Source: Acidobacteriaceae bacterium TAA 166 (GTDB taxonomy: Bacteria > Acidobacteriota > Terriglobia > Terriglobales > Acidobacteriaceae). From it: 64,000 nt of DNA. The translations under genes were made by a program, and so were the position numbers. Positions 35,179 to 43,700 of the stretch are shown in pieces. The first letter of the stretch is position 1. Each line of letters starts with the position of its first letter. The notes below the pieces were generated by a model. The model saw only the letters and a program-made list of their open reading frames with translations, did no database searches and was not told the DNA's origin. The stretch is taken from NCBI GenBank assembly GCA_000421065.1, contig ATWD01000003.1, positions 186,001-250,000 on the forward strand. Reading direction: 5' to 3'.

Positions 35179-36495
35179 ATGAGTACAATCTTTACGAATT
35201 CAGGACATAACCACGGGCGACGCCGATTCTTGGCAATGGGCGCATCCGTAGCAGCAGCAGTGGCTGGCATTGCCCGTCCACTTGATGCGTCGGACTCGCA
35301 TTACAAGATCGAAGCGCAAGGTTCTTCGCTCGAACTCCAATTGCCCAAGGCTACCGAAGCTGTCACGCAATTCAAAGTCGCGGTTCCAGAGCCGATGCTT
35401 CAGGACCTGCATCGTCGCCTGGGCGCGGTGCGCTGGCCCTCAAAGGAGACCGCGCCGGGATGGGGGCAGGGTGTTCCTTTGGCCAAAGCGCAAGGTCTTG
35501 TCGAGTATTGGAAGAAAGACTACCAATGGCGCCGGTTCGAAGCCCATCTGAACAGCTTTCCGCAGTATCGAACACTGATCGATGGCGTCGGCATCCACTT
35601 TCTGCACGTCCGTTCAAAGCATGAATCGGCACTGCCGATCCTCCTCACGCATGGCTGGCCGGGATCGGTCGTTGAATTCCTCAAGACCATCGGACCTCTA
35701 ACTGATCCCGAAAAGTTCGGCGGTAGCCCGAGCGATGCATTCCATGTTGTCATTCCTTCCTTACCCGGCTTCGGTTTTTCAGACAAACCTGAAGAAGCAG
35801 GTTGGGACCTCACCCGTATCGCGAAGGCGTGGTCCGTCCTCATGGACCGGCTTGGTTATAAGCGATGGGTGGCGCAAGGGGGTGACTGGGGAAGCGGCGT
35901 GACCCATCGATTAGCCATCATGAGGCCGTCCGGTTTAGTAGCAGCACATGTCAATTGGCCGTTCGTATTCCCGGAGAAGCTTCCCGATAACCCTAACCCT
36001 GCTGAACAACTTGCAATAGAAGATGCAAACCGCTTTTACACAGTTGGCGGTGGATATTATCGTGAGCAGACTACCCGGCCTCAAACTATTTCTTATCCAC
36101 TGGCAGACTCGCCTTCGGGGCAAGCCCTTTGGATCTATGAGAAGTTCCAGGAATGGACCGATAATAACGGAAATCCGGAAGACGCCCTCACTGTCGATGA
36201 AATGCTCGACAATATCATGATCTATTGGCTCACGAATACCGCAGGATCATCAGCTCGGATATATCAGGAAGACAGTAGCGTGGGCTCAAGTTGGGGACGC
36301 ATCGAGTTGCCGATGGCTGCAAGCATTTTCCCTCACGAGATCTTTCGTGCGCCGAAGCAGTGGGCAGAGCAGGCATGGCCAAACATGTTCTATTGGAACG
36401 AAGTATCGAAGGGTGGGCACTTTGCGGCATTTGAGCAACCGCAGATCTTCAGTGAAGAGTTGCGGAAGGCATTCCGCAAGTTTCAGCAAACGTAA
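35179..36495 (+). CDS. Tat-exported epoxide hydrolase
   Basis: 438 residues. Twin-arginine signal RRRFLAMGASVAAAVAGIA at the N-terminus suggests export in folded form. Then comes the EHN domain (VPEPMLQDLHRRLGAVRWP) and an alpha/beta hydrolase with HGWPGS, the nucleophile aspartate in GGDWGSGVTH, and the catalytic histidine in GGHFAAFEQP. This matches microsomal/juvenile-hormone-type epoxide hydrolases, which open epoxides to diols. Stands alone on the strand, with a hairpin downstream. Confidence 0.9.
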   Translation: MSTIFTNSGHNHGRRRFLAMGASVAAAVAGIARPLDASDSHYKIEAQGSSLELQLPKATEAVTQFKVAVPEPMLQDLHRRLGAVRWPSKETAPGWGQGVPLAKAQGLVEYWKKDYQWRRFEAHLNSFPQYRTLIDGVGIHFLHVRSKHESALPILLTHGWPGSVVEFLKTIGPLTDPEKFGGSPSDAFHVVIPSLPGFGFSDKPEEAGWDLTRIAKAWSVLMDRLGYKRWVAQGGDWGSGVTHRLAIMRPSGLVAAHVNWPFVFPEKLPDNPNPAEQLAIEDANRFYTVGGGYYREQTTRPQTISYPLADSPSGQALWIYEKFQEWTDNNGNPEDALTVDEMLDNIMIYWLTNTAGSSARIYQEDSSVGSSWGRIELPMAASIFPHEIFRAPKQWAEQAWPNMFYWNEVSKGGHFAAFEQPQIFSEELRKAFRKFQQT

Positions 36496-36530
36496 TCCGC
36501 GTCTGTGAATGCTGAGCGCCTTTCAATAGT

Positions 36531-36562
36531 GGGGTACGTTACGAGGAGCCGGAACGTACCCC
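36531..36562. terminator. Hairpin after epoxide hydrolase gene
   Basis: Perfect 10-bp inverted repeat GGGGTACGTT/AACGTACCCC with a 12-base loop, 35 bp after the stop. No T-tract, so termination is only suggested. Confidence 0.45.
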
Positions 36563-37354
36563 GCCACGCAATCATGTTCAAGGGCCCAAAGTGGACTAAA
36601 CATTGGAAGGTAATTCCCAATCTCCAATCGTAAACGGGGAAACAAGAGCGGAGTCACGGCGGGTAATCGCGCTGTTACATACATAGGATTTCGAAAGGTC
36701 GAAGCTCAGAATTACGATTTCCTCAAGCTTGTGGGGCCGAAGGACCAGAGGCAATTCCTATTTACCCATGAACACAACGTTATGCCCTAATGGTGTGCAT
36801 CCACGCAAGTGGGGGGCGGTCCTCATCTCGGAGAGGGCAAACAAAATTGTGGATTTGAGCTTCGGGCCCTTCACTTAGGAGAACACTACTACATGACAAA
36901 GACATCCGAACATATCTTTTCCTTGCTTGATCGTGGTTTCTTCAACCGGCCCTATGTTTGAGGGGCCAGCCGTATTGACAAGGACATCGATGCGCTATAC
37001 CCCGCCAACATGCTATCAATCGTAGCCACGGAATCATGGCCTTTTGCCGATCGTCGAGGAACTCACGAAATGCGCCGCTCATGATGGCCAATTCACTGCG
37101 GAGATCTGGTCATTGTAGCTGCGGGCAAGCGATTGGGGCGTGCAACTGTTGTGGTCTCTCAATGAGCGCCAAATCGTCAATTCCTATATGTCGACTTATC
37201 GGTATCTATCCAAGTACGAACCGATTGTGCCATGACGGCTGGGTGCTCTGCTCATACAGGCATGTGTGCGAAAATTGGGTCGGTCGTATCCTTTAGCGCA
37301 ACCCCACCGGTAGCGACTCAAGCGAGTTGATCATGAGAGTAAAGAAAGAGCGAT
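36563..37354. other. Intergenic region with gene relics
   Basis: No intact gene. Contains the SDR fragment at 36893-36994. Around 37030-37240 on the plus strand are stop-broken stretches that read like protein (LLPIVEELTKCAAHDGQF, later NSYMSTYRYLSKYEPI), without a family I can name. It separates housekeeping-like enzymes from the defence-like island. Confidence 0.45.
36893..36994 (-). pseudogene. Short-chain dehydrogenase fragment
   Basis: The minus strand reads RIDVLVNTAGPSNIGPVE followed by ETTIKQGKDMF, matching the SDR segment xIDVLVNNAGxxxxGPxEExxxxxWxxMF. Upstream in frame is a stop, and downstream the pattern fades. No Gly-rich motif or YxxxK remains. A ~100-bp relic of an SDR gene. 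Confidence 0.5.
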
Positions 37355-38386
37355 ATGTCCAAACGACTTGTGTTCTTCAATCATAAGGGTGGAGTCAGCA
37401 AGACCACCTCTGCGTACAACATTGGCTGGACCATGTCCAAAGAGCATCGAGTATTGCTGGTAGACGCAGATCCACAATGCAATCTGACGGGCCTTCTCCT
37501 GGGAGATGATTTTGAAAAATACTACACGGAGGATGCGACCAAGAAGGAGAACATCATGGATGGTGTCTCACCCGCATTTGACGGCCGGCCGGTGCCAATA
37601 GGAGCGGTGAACTGTTTCAGTCCCCCTCGTGCTCCCAACTTATTCTTGCTAGCAGGCCATGCGAATCTGTCTGAGTATGATGCGGCACTGACTTTTGCCC
37701 AAACTTCAAATAATGCCATCGTGACACTACAGAATCTTCCGGGGGCATTCTCGGCTCTTTTAAAACATACGGAAGACAAGTATCAGATTGATTTCACACT
37801 CATCGACCTAAATCCGGGTCTAAGCGCGATCAACCAGAATATGTTTCTTGTGTCAGATGCTTTCATCATCCCGACCAATCCTGATCCTTTCTCACTCATG
37901 GCCCTCGACACTCTGAAAAAGATCCTTCCTCGATGGAACGCTTGGAAAACAACTAGTGTAGATATGTTTGCGAACTCAGCCTATCCACTGCCTGCAGGAG
38001 CTCCAAAGTTCATTGGAAGCCTCATACAAAGGTTCAATATTCGCAAAGGTAAAGCGGCGAGGCCATACCGGGACAACATCGGTGAAATAAATGTCCGCAT
38101 AGCTGAGGTCTTGATGCCTGCATTGCAAGCATCAGGGATGAGTTTGACGGCAGATCAGTACGGCTCGTCTTTGGTAAACGCTAAATACTGTCTCGGAGAA
38201 ATCCCAGATTTCCACGGTCTCTTGCCGAAGTCATTCAACAGCGGAGTTCCGGTATTCGAATTGACAGATCTAGAGTTGGGTGAATCCGGCCAAGTTCTGA
38301 CTGATTTGAAAGATAAGCGCGAGATGTTTCGCGACCAGTTTGCGAAGATAGCCAAAATGATTGTAGGGCTGATAGCTAATGCATAG
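37355..38386 (+). CDS. ParA/Soj-like ATPase (AAA_31)
   Basis: 343 residues. Deviant Walker A box FNHKGGVSKTTSAYNIG (residues ~8-24), Walker A' aspartate in VLLVDADPQCNLTG, and FTLIDLNPGLSAINQN as the switch/Walker B part: all marks of ParA/MinD-type dimeric ATPases. Longer than chromosomal ParA (~260), with a C-terminal extension after residue 250. No ParB gene or parS-like site is near. Instead it overlaps the HEPN gene by 8 bp, so it more likely works with that protein. Role inferred: ATP-dependent sensor or antagonist in a conflict system. Confidence 0.8.
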   Translation: MSKRLVFFNHKGGVSKTTSAYNIGWTMSKEHRVLLVDADPQCNLTGLLLGDDFEKYYTEDATKKENIMDGVSPAFDGRPVPIGAVNCFSPPRAPNLFLLAGHANLSEYDAALTFAQTSNNAIVTLQNLPGAFSALLKHTEDKYQIDFTLIDLNPGLSAINQNMFLVSDAFIIPTNPDPFSLMALDTLKKILPRWNAWKTTSVDMFANSAYPLPAGAPKFIGSLIQRFNIRKGKAARPYRDNIGEINVRIAEVLMPALQASGMSLTADQYGSSLVNAKYCLGEIPDFHGLLPKSFNSGVPVFELTDLELGESGQVLTDLKDKREMFRDQFAKIAKMIVGLIANA

Positions 38387-38987
38387 GGCCGTAGCAGCTT
38401 TCAATGTGAGCATTCAGGATGCTCGTTCCTTGACTGCCTTATACGATTTTTTAACAACTTCTGTTCCTACTCCATTTCCGTACGACGATCTGCTCCGATC
38501 GCAAATCGTCTATTCAGTGGGAGCTTTTGACAAGTTGATCCATGAACTCATTCGCATCGGGATGGTTGCGACGTTCATGGGAACGAGGCCCGCCACCGCG
38601 AAATACAAAGCCGAGTCTATCTCGATTCAATTTCATGGCACTCTCGTAGCTGCAACAATACCGCCGAAGGAAATTTTGTTTGAACAAGAAATTGGTAGGA
38701 AACTCAGTTTTCTCTCCTTTCAAGATCCACCTAAGGTAGCTGATGGTCTGGCCTATATATGGGAAGAAAAGGACAAGTGGCTCAAGATTGCAGGCGTGAT
38801 GGGCATATCTGTCGATGACACCAAGACCAAAATGAAGCTGATAGTGTTACGCCGTAACGCAATCGTTCATGAATCTGATAGTGACCCACTATCAAACGTC
38901 AAGAATGCCATAACCCGAAGCGAATGCAAGGACATGACGGACTTCATCGAACTGTGCGGAAATTCTATAGCGGGCCTGGTGAAATAA
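38379..38987 (+). CDS. HEPN-type putative ribonuclease/toxin
   Basis: 202 residues, starting inside the end of the ParA gene. All-helical; near residues 158-166 it has LRRNAIVHESD, which fits the RN-x3-H active site of HEPN ribonucleases, closest in look to the RiboL-PSP-HEPN group. No membrane segments. HEPN proteins commonly cleave RNA in toxin-antitoxin, abortive-infection and CRISPR systems. Pairing with a ParA-like ATPase is unusual, and I know of no named system. The tandem overlap suggests co-regulation of toxin and controller. Functional assignment is inference. Confidence 0.65.
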   Translation: MHRAVAAFNVSIQDARSLTALYDFLTTSVPTPFPYDDLLRSQIVYSVGAFDKLIHELIRIGMVATFMGTRPATAKYKAESISIQFHGTLVAATIPPKEILFEQEIGRKLSFLSFQDPPKVADGLAYIWEEKDKWLKIAGVMGISVDDTKTKMKLIVLRRNAIVHESDSDPLSNVKNAITRSECKDMTDFIELCGNSIAGLVK

Positions 38988-39101
38988 ACGCGCTGCCGAC
39001 ACCTCAGCTTGTTATGAAATTAGTCATGAGAATCGATCCTGATAAACGCTGTTTACGGAAGTAATCCGCATTGATTCCCGGTTCCATGAGTGCATTGGCC
39101 T

Positions 39102-39116
39102 GTGGGTGTTGAAAAA
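39102..39116 (+). repeat. IS left terminal inverted repeat
   Basis: GTGGGTGTTGAAAAA; perfect match to the complement of 40641-40655, preceded by the GCCT target duplication. Confidence 0.85.
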
Positions 39117-39226
39117 CTCAGTGCGCATGAACGGATTTTGCTGTGATTTTTATGGCAACGGGAGCGGCTTGGCAGCATAGTTTGACCATGCTGTTGAGGA
39201 TTGCCATTGATGGAGGACTAAGGCTC

Positions 39227-40579
39227 ATGATGGGTCGGCACACCCGCTCGGAATCGCTGTTCTACTACTTCCGCCTGGAAGATCAGGTCCCGGAGAATCA
39301 CTTACTACGGTTGATCGATAAGCACATCGACTTCGGTTTTGTTCGTGAGCATCTGAAGGACAGCTACAGCGATACCGGCCGTCCATCGATCGATCCTGAA
39401 CTTCTGCTGCGGATCGTACTGATCGGTTACCTGTACGGAATCAGCAGTGAGCGTAGGCTGATCGAAGAACTGCGCATGCATCTGGCGTGGCGCTGGTTCA
39501 CAGGTCTTGGATTCGATCAGGAGATCCCGCATCACTCTACGTTTTCGAAGAATCGCCACGGGCGTTTTCATGAGTCGAAGCTGTTCGAGCATCTATTCGA
39601 ACGCCTCGTTGCCCAGTGTTTAGAAGTAGGCCTGGTCCGCGGAGACAAGCTATCAGTAGATGGAACGTTCGTTGAAGCTAGCGCTTCCAAAGAGAGCCGT
39701 ATCCCGAGAGAGCAACTGGCGGAAGCCGCGCAAGTGAATCGAACGGTTCGCGAGTGGCTCACTGAACTGGAAGCGCAGAATCCAGTCGAGGAGCCGACGC
39801 ATAGCCAGGATAAGGTGTCTACGACCGATCCGGATTCCACATATGCAACGAAGGGTGGCACGCCAGCGCGGATGGGCTACTACAACAACTACCTGGTGGA
39901 CAATCACAGTTGCATCATCGTCGGCGTGCAAGCTACGGGCGCTCGCCTAAGCGAGGAGTCCCGAGCTGCCGAAGAGATGATCGCTCGGTTCACTCAGTGG
40001 CAAGGTAAGAACCCGCAGTCGATCGCCGCCGATGCCAGCTATGGCAATGGCGAGTTGTTGCAGTGGTTGATGGACCGACAGATCACGCCGTACATGCCCA
40101 CACGCGATGCTGTGGCTCGGACAAGGAGCCCATTGTTCGGCCCAGAGCGCTTCACGTACCAGCCTGAAAGCAACAGCTATCTCTGTCCTGCGGGCCAGCA
40201 ACTGAACTACGGCGGTCGCAATGACAGAAACCGCGCGTTTGCTTACATCGGGACTCGCCCCAAGTGTGGGCCATGCCCGCTGAAATCGCAGTGCACGAAA
40301 GGGGCATTTCGCTTCCTTGCCATCCATATGAACGAAGCCGCTCGACAACGGGCGAGAGATCTCTGGAATACTCCGGAGTTCGAACAGGCACAGAGGCAGC
40401 GGAAGAAAGTCGAAGCGCTGTTCGCAGAGCTGAAGGGTCGCATCGGCCTTCACCGCCTGCGTCTACGCAGACTGAAGTTCGTTCAGGAGCAGTTCTTCCT
40501 GGCTGCCACTGCCCAGAACATCAAACGATTGGTACGGTTCCTGAGCACATCAACAGGGCCGGCGACGGTCACAGCTTAG
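39227..40579 (+). CDS. IS1182-family transposase
   Basis: About 450 residues from tandem ATGs at 39227/39230 behind GGAGG; the frame opens further upstream at 39143. The N-terminal DUF772-type domain (VPENHLLRLIDKHIDFGFV, GYLYGISSERRLIEELRMHLAW) precedes the DDE catalytic core: DGTFVEASASKESR carries the first aspartate, ADASYGNGELLQWL the second, and VEALFAELKGRIGLHRLRLR holds the glutamate. A CxxC-type cluster (CGPCPLKSQC) sits between. Cuts and pastes the element. No frameshift or stop, so it may be active. Confidence 0.93.
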   Translation: MMGRHTRSESLFYYFRLEDQVPENHLLRLIDKHIDFGFVREHLKDSYSDTGRPSIDPELLLRIVLIGYLYGISSERRLIEELRMHLAWRWFTGLGFDQEIPHHSTFSKNRHGRFHESKLFEHLFERLVAQCLEVGLVRGDKLSVDGTFVEASASKESRIPREQLAEAAQVNRTVREWLTELEAQNPVEEPTHSQDKVSTTDPDSTYATKGGTPARMGYYNNYLVDNHSCIIVGVQATGARLSEESRAAEEMIARFTQWQGKNPQSIAADASYGNGELLQWLMDRQITPYMPTRDAVARTRSPLFGPERFTYQPESNSYLCPAGQQLNYGGRNDRNRAFAYIGTRPKCGPCPLKSQCTKGAFRFLAIHMNEAARQRARDLWNTPEFEQAQRQRKKVEALFAELKGRIGLHRLRLRRLKFVQEQFFLAATAQNIKRLVRFLSTSTGPATVTA

Positions 40580-40640
40580 CGGACCCTAACACTGCCAAGC
40601 GTTCGGTAGGCCAGCTCCTGGCAAGTCCGAGACCAACGAC

Positions 40641-40655
40641 TTTTTCAACACCCAC
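40641..40655 (-). repeat. IS right terminal inverted repeat
   Basis: Complement of GTGGGTGTTGAAAAA, followed by the second GCCT copy of the target duplication. Confidence 0.85.
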
Positions 40656-40761
40656 GCCTGTTATCGCCAAGTGAATAACTGTAACCAATCCGCTTGAGCT
40701 GCGACATAATCGTAAAGGCATCCAGACGAGTGTTAGCGTCCGGTAATGTCTGCGAGGCGTC

Positions 40762-43700
40762 GTGGCTGAGGAGTACTTTGACGACAATCCGGGAGGGTCT
40801 GGGCGCGCCGCGCTTGCCGGCTACGACTACCAGATGGATGTCTCCGTCTGGCTTGCCCTCGTTCTTGTCCTGGCCAATAAGCAGGCTTCGGAGCTAGTTC
40901 TGGAGCCTCCCACCGAAGAAGACATCGAAGGAACTTTAGAGGAGTTTGAGCCCGGGCGGGTCACGGGCGAAATGCGTTTGGGAGCCACTAAACTCGTAGT
41001 GCAGGCGAAACTTCGTGGCGGTGACGCATGGAGCGTCAACGCCATTCAAACGCTCCTGAAGTACGGCGGGAAGAATCGGGTCTCAGCAGCTCATCGCTTG
41101 GTCGATCCAGAAGTCCGCTACCTCCTCGTAACAAGCGCCGGGCTGAACGGAAAAGCTGCTCGCCTCAGAGTCAAAAAGCCGGGGCTTTGGCCAGATGCAG
41201 CCGATTTTCCAGCTTCCCTAAAGAAAGTGTTGCCAGCTGATTCAGGCGGGCGAGTTGGCGTCATCAGCAACAAAGAACCCGAGCAACTCGAAACGGAAAT
41301 CCGGGTGCTTCTCATGGACGCTTTCCGGGTACCGACCGCGCAATGGGAGGCGTGCCTCAAAGCGCTGCGTGAAGAAGCAAAGATTCGTATCCGCGGTGCA
41401 GCACAAGGGCACTGGCGGCGTGAGGATTTAGAAGAGGTGATCCGGAATCACGGAGGATATCTCGCGAGCCGGCCCGAATTAGATCTCTACGTAAAGCCCA
41501 CAAATTGGGATGAGTTGCGTCGCGCGATGCGCGATCAGCATGGTGCGATCATCATCGGTCCTTCAGGAACAGGAAAAACCTGGGCGACTCGCATGCTTTA
41601 CCAGGAGCTGCGGGAAGAGATGCCGAACCTGGCGCATAAGCCGATCCTGCTTGGGCCGCAGGAGCTCGACGCGGACCAGACGCCGTCCCCCGTTTTGTAT
41701 GACATAGAAGACCCTTGGGGCAAAGCCGATTTCGATCCGAAAAGCCGCCCCTGGAACGATCAGCTCGACCGGTTCCTCTCGGCAGCGACAGCCAATCGCA
41801 TGATCGTCGCAACTACACGACGAGACGTTGCGCAGCAGGCAGATGTCGTCAAAGTGGTAACGCCGTGGCTTGTCCCGCTGGAGCCAGAGCATTACGGTGC
41901 TGCCCAGCGGCGACGAATCTATGACCTGCGCGTAGCGCAGCTTGCATGGGATCTACAAGATGGCATTGGGCGATCGCGAAACGAGGTCCTGAAAAAGCTT
42001 GAGACCCCGCTTGAGATCCAGAAGTTTTTCGATGCCGTCTCAACGATGGACCGCGAAAAGTTCAGCAACACCAGTGCTCAGGTCGAGGAAGGCATTCGCT
42101 TAGCTCATCAGAACTCTATCGAGAAAACAGTCATCGAGCAGATTCGCGGGCGCAATGACACACGGGCAGCGGCTGCGATCTGGGCACTGCTGAAGGTGGC
42201 GGACAAATTCAAGACATCGAGAGTGACAGAGATCGAAGATGCTCTCTCCGCCGAAAGTGCCGAATGGGATGGAGGCGTGATGCCTTTGGTGCTGTTCTTC
42301 ATCGCAGCGCGAAATCTCAAGCAAACCGGCGAAATCGTCACGTACTACCACCCTCGGGTTGAGGCGGGAATCCGAGATGCGTTAGCGGGCGACCGTTTAG
42401 TAGCAGGCAAGGCACTCCGCGCGTTGATCAACGTCTGGCTGTCCCTCAAAGAGGGTGAGGATTGGGGACTGAGGGCGTCCGCCAAGCTTATTGCGGCAAT
42501 CCCGAAGGACAGCAAGATCACGCTCCGGCTCTCAACTCCAGTCGTCCAGCAAATCGATCTGTGGCTAGAATCGAACCTCGCAAATCCTCCAGACAAACTG
42601 GATGCCGCGCTTGAGCTGATCGCAGCGGCAGGATCACCAGCAAGCAGCCAGGCCGAACTAGCCCGATACCTTCTTTCGAGCCCGATTCGCCGTGGTGTCT
42701 TCATGGACCACTGGGAAAATCCAGAACATGGCGAAGAATGGTACGCGCGCCATCGCGCCGAGCCAACAACGAAGCCTCTCCTCGAGCGATTCATTCGACA
42801 GGTTTTGCCGTGGTCACGCAGCCACTACAGTGAGCGCTTTGCACGTGACCTGAGTCGCCTTGCCCCAGATCTCAGTCAAGCCTTCTTGGATGCTGCTCAC
42901 GAAATTGTCGGGTACGGCGTGACCCACAATGACGGCCCGATCGCTGAAGGGGCTCTCGAAGATTTAGCCGGTTACGAGAACGTAGTGAACGAAGCCGTGA
43001 AGGCCCTTGTTCAAACGCCCAAAGAGAAGGCGGAACAAGAGGATCTCCATCTCAGACTGATGAACGGCGAATACAGCGATGAGTACGCCGACCACATCAG
43101 CGATTCAGAAGAGGGCTACACCGCAGGGGAACTCTTGAAAGCCTACGTTCGCAAGCTTCACAAGCTCGGCAGGTGGCAGCAGATAGCTGAGCATGTCCAC
43201 CGCGATAGCTTCGGCTGGTACTGGCTCACTGTTTTCCGGGACGACCTGAAACGCCCGCTGTTCGATGACGATGAGGAGCCGGTAAGCGAATTGCAAGTGA
43301 AGGTCAATAACGACGAGTTGCGTGCTCTCTTCGACCTCACGCTGAACTCACGGCACGAAGACGAGCTGTGGCACCTGCTCGGACTTGTCTGGGACGGCGC
43401 ATTTCTGCCGAATTTGCTGGCCAAGATCAAAGATGGGAGCGAATCAGGCAAAGCTCGCATCGCCGCACTCAGTTGTCTCCTCCTGTTCGCGCCGAGCGAG
43501 TTCGATGTGGTCTGCGCTGAGCTCCAGGCAATTGACAACAGCGTCCGTCTTATCGAGATTGCTCTCGATCTTTCTCAGCTTGCCAAGGATCTGTCCCAAC
43601 GAACGCACTTTTCGCGGCACCGCAAGGAGACTGAACCTGACGCTTCCGCTGCAATCCATCAGCTGCCAGCCGCGCTGACCGAGTTGAGTTTGGCCTTCCG

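Larger units (their letters stand above)
39102..40655 (+). mobile_element. IS1182-type insertion sequence, intact
   Basis: 1554 bp bounded by perfect 15-bp terminal inverted repeats (GTGGGTGTTGAAAAA at 39102-39116 and its complement at 40641-40655). It is flanked by a 4-bp direct duplication GCCT (39098-39101 and 40656-40659). Holds one uninterrupted transposase gene. Both ends and the target duplication are clean, so the insertion is probably recent. It separates the ParA-HEPN pair from the Avs-like gene. Confidence 0.88.

Noticed and set aside
37355..38386. Plasmid-type partition locus
   Set aside because: No ParB gene, no parS-like repeats and no replication gene nearby; the ParA-like gene overlaps a HEPN gene instead.
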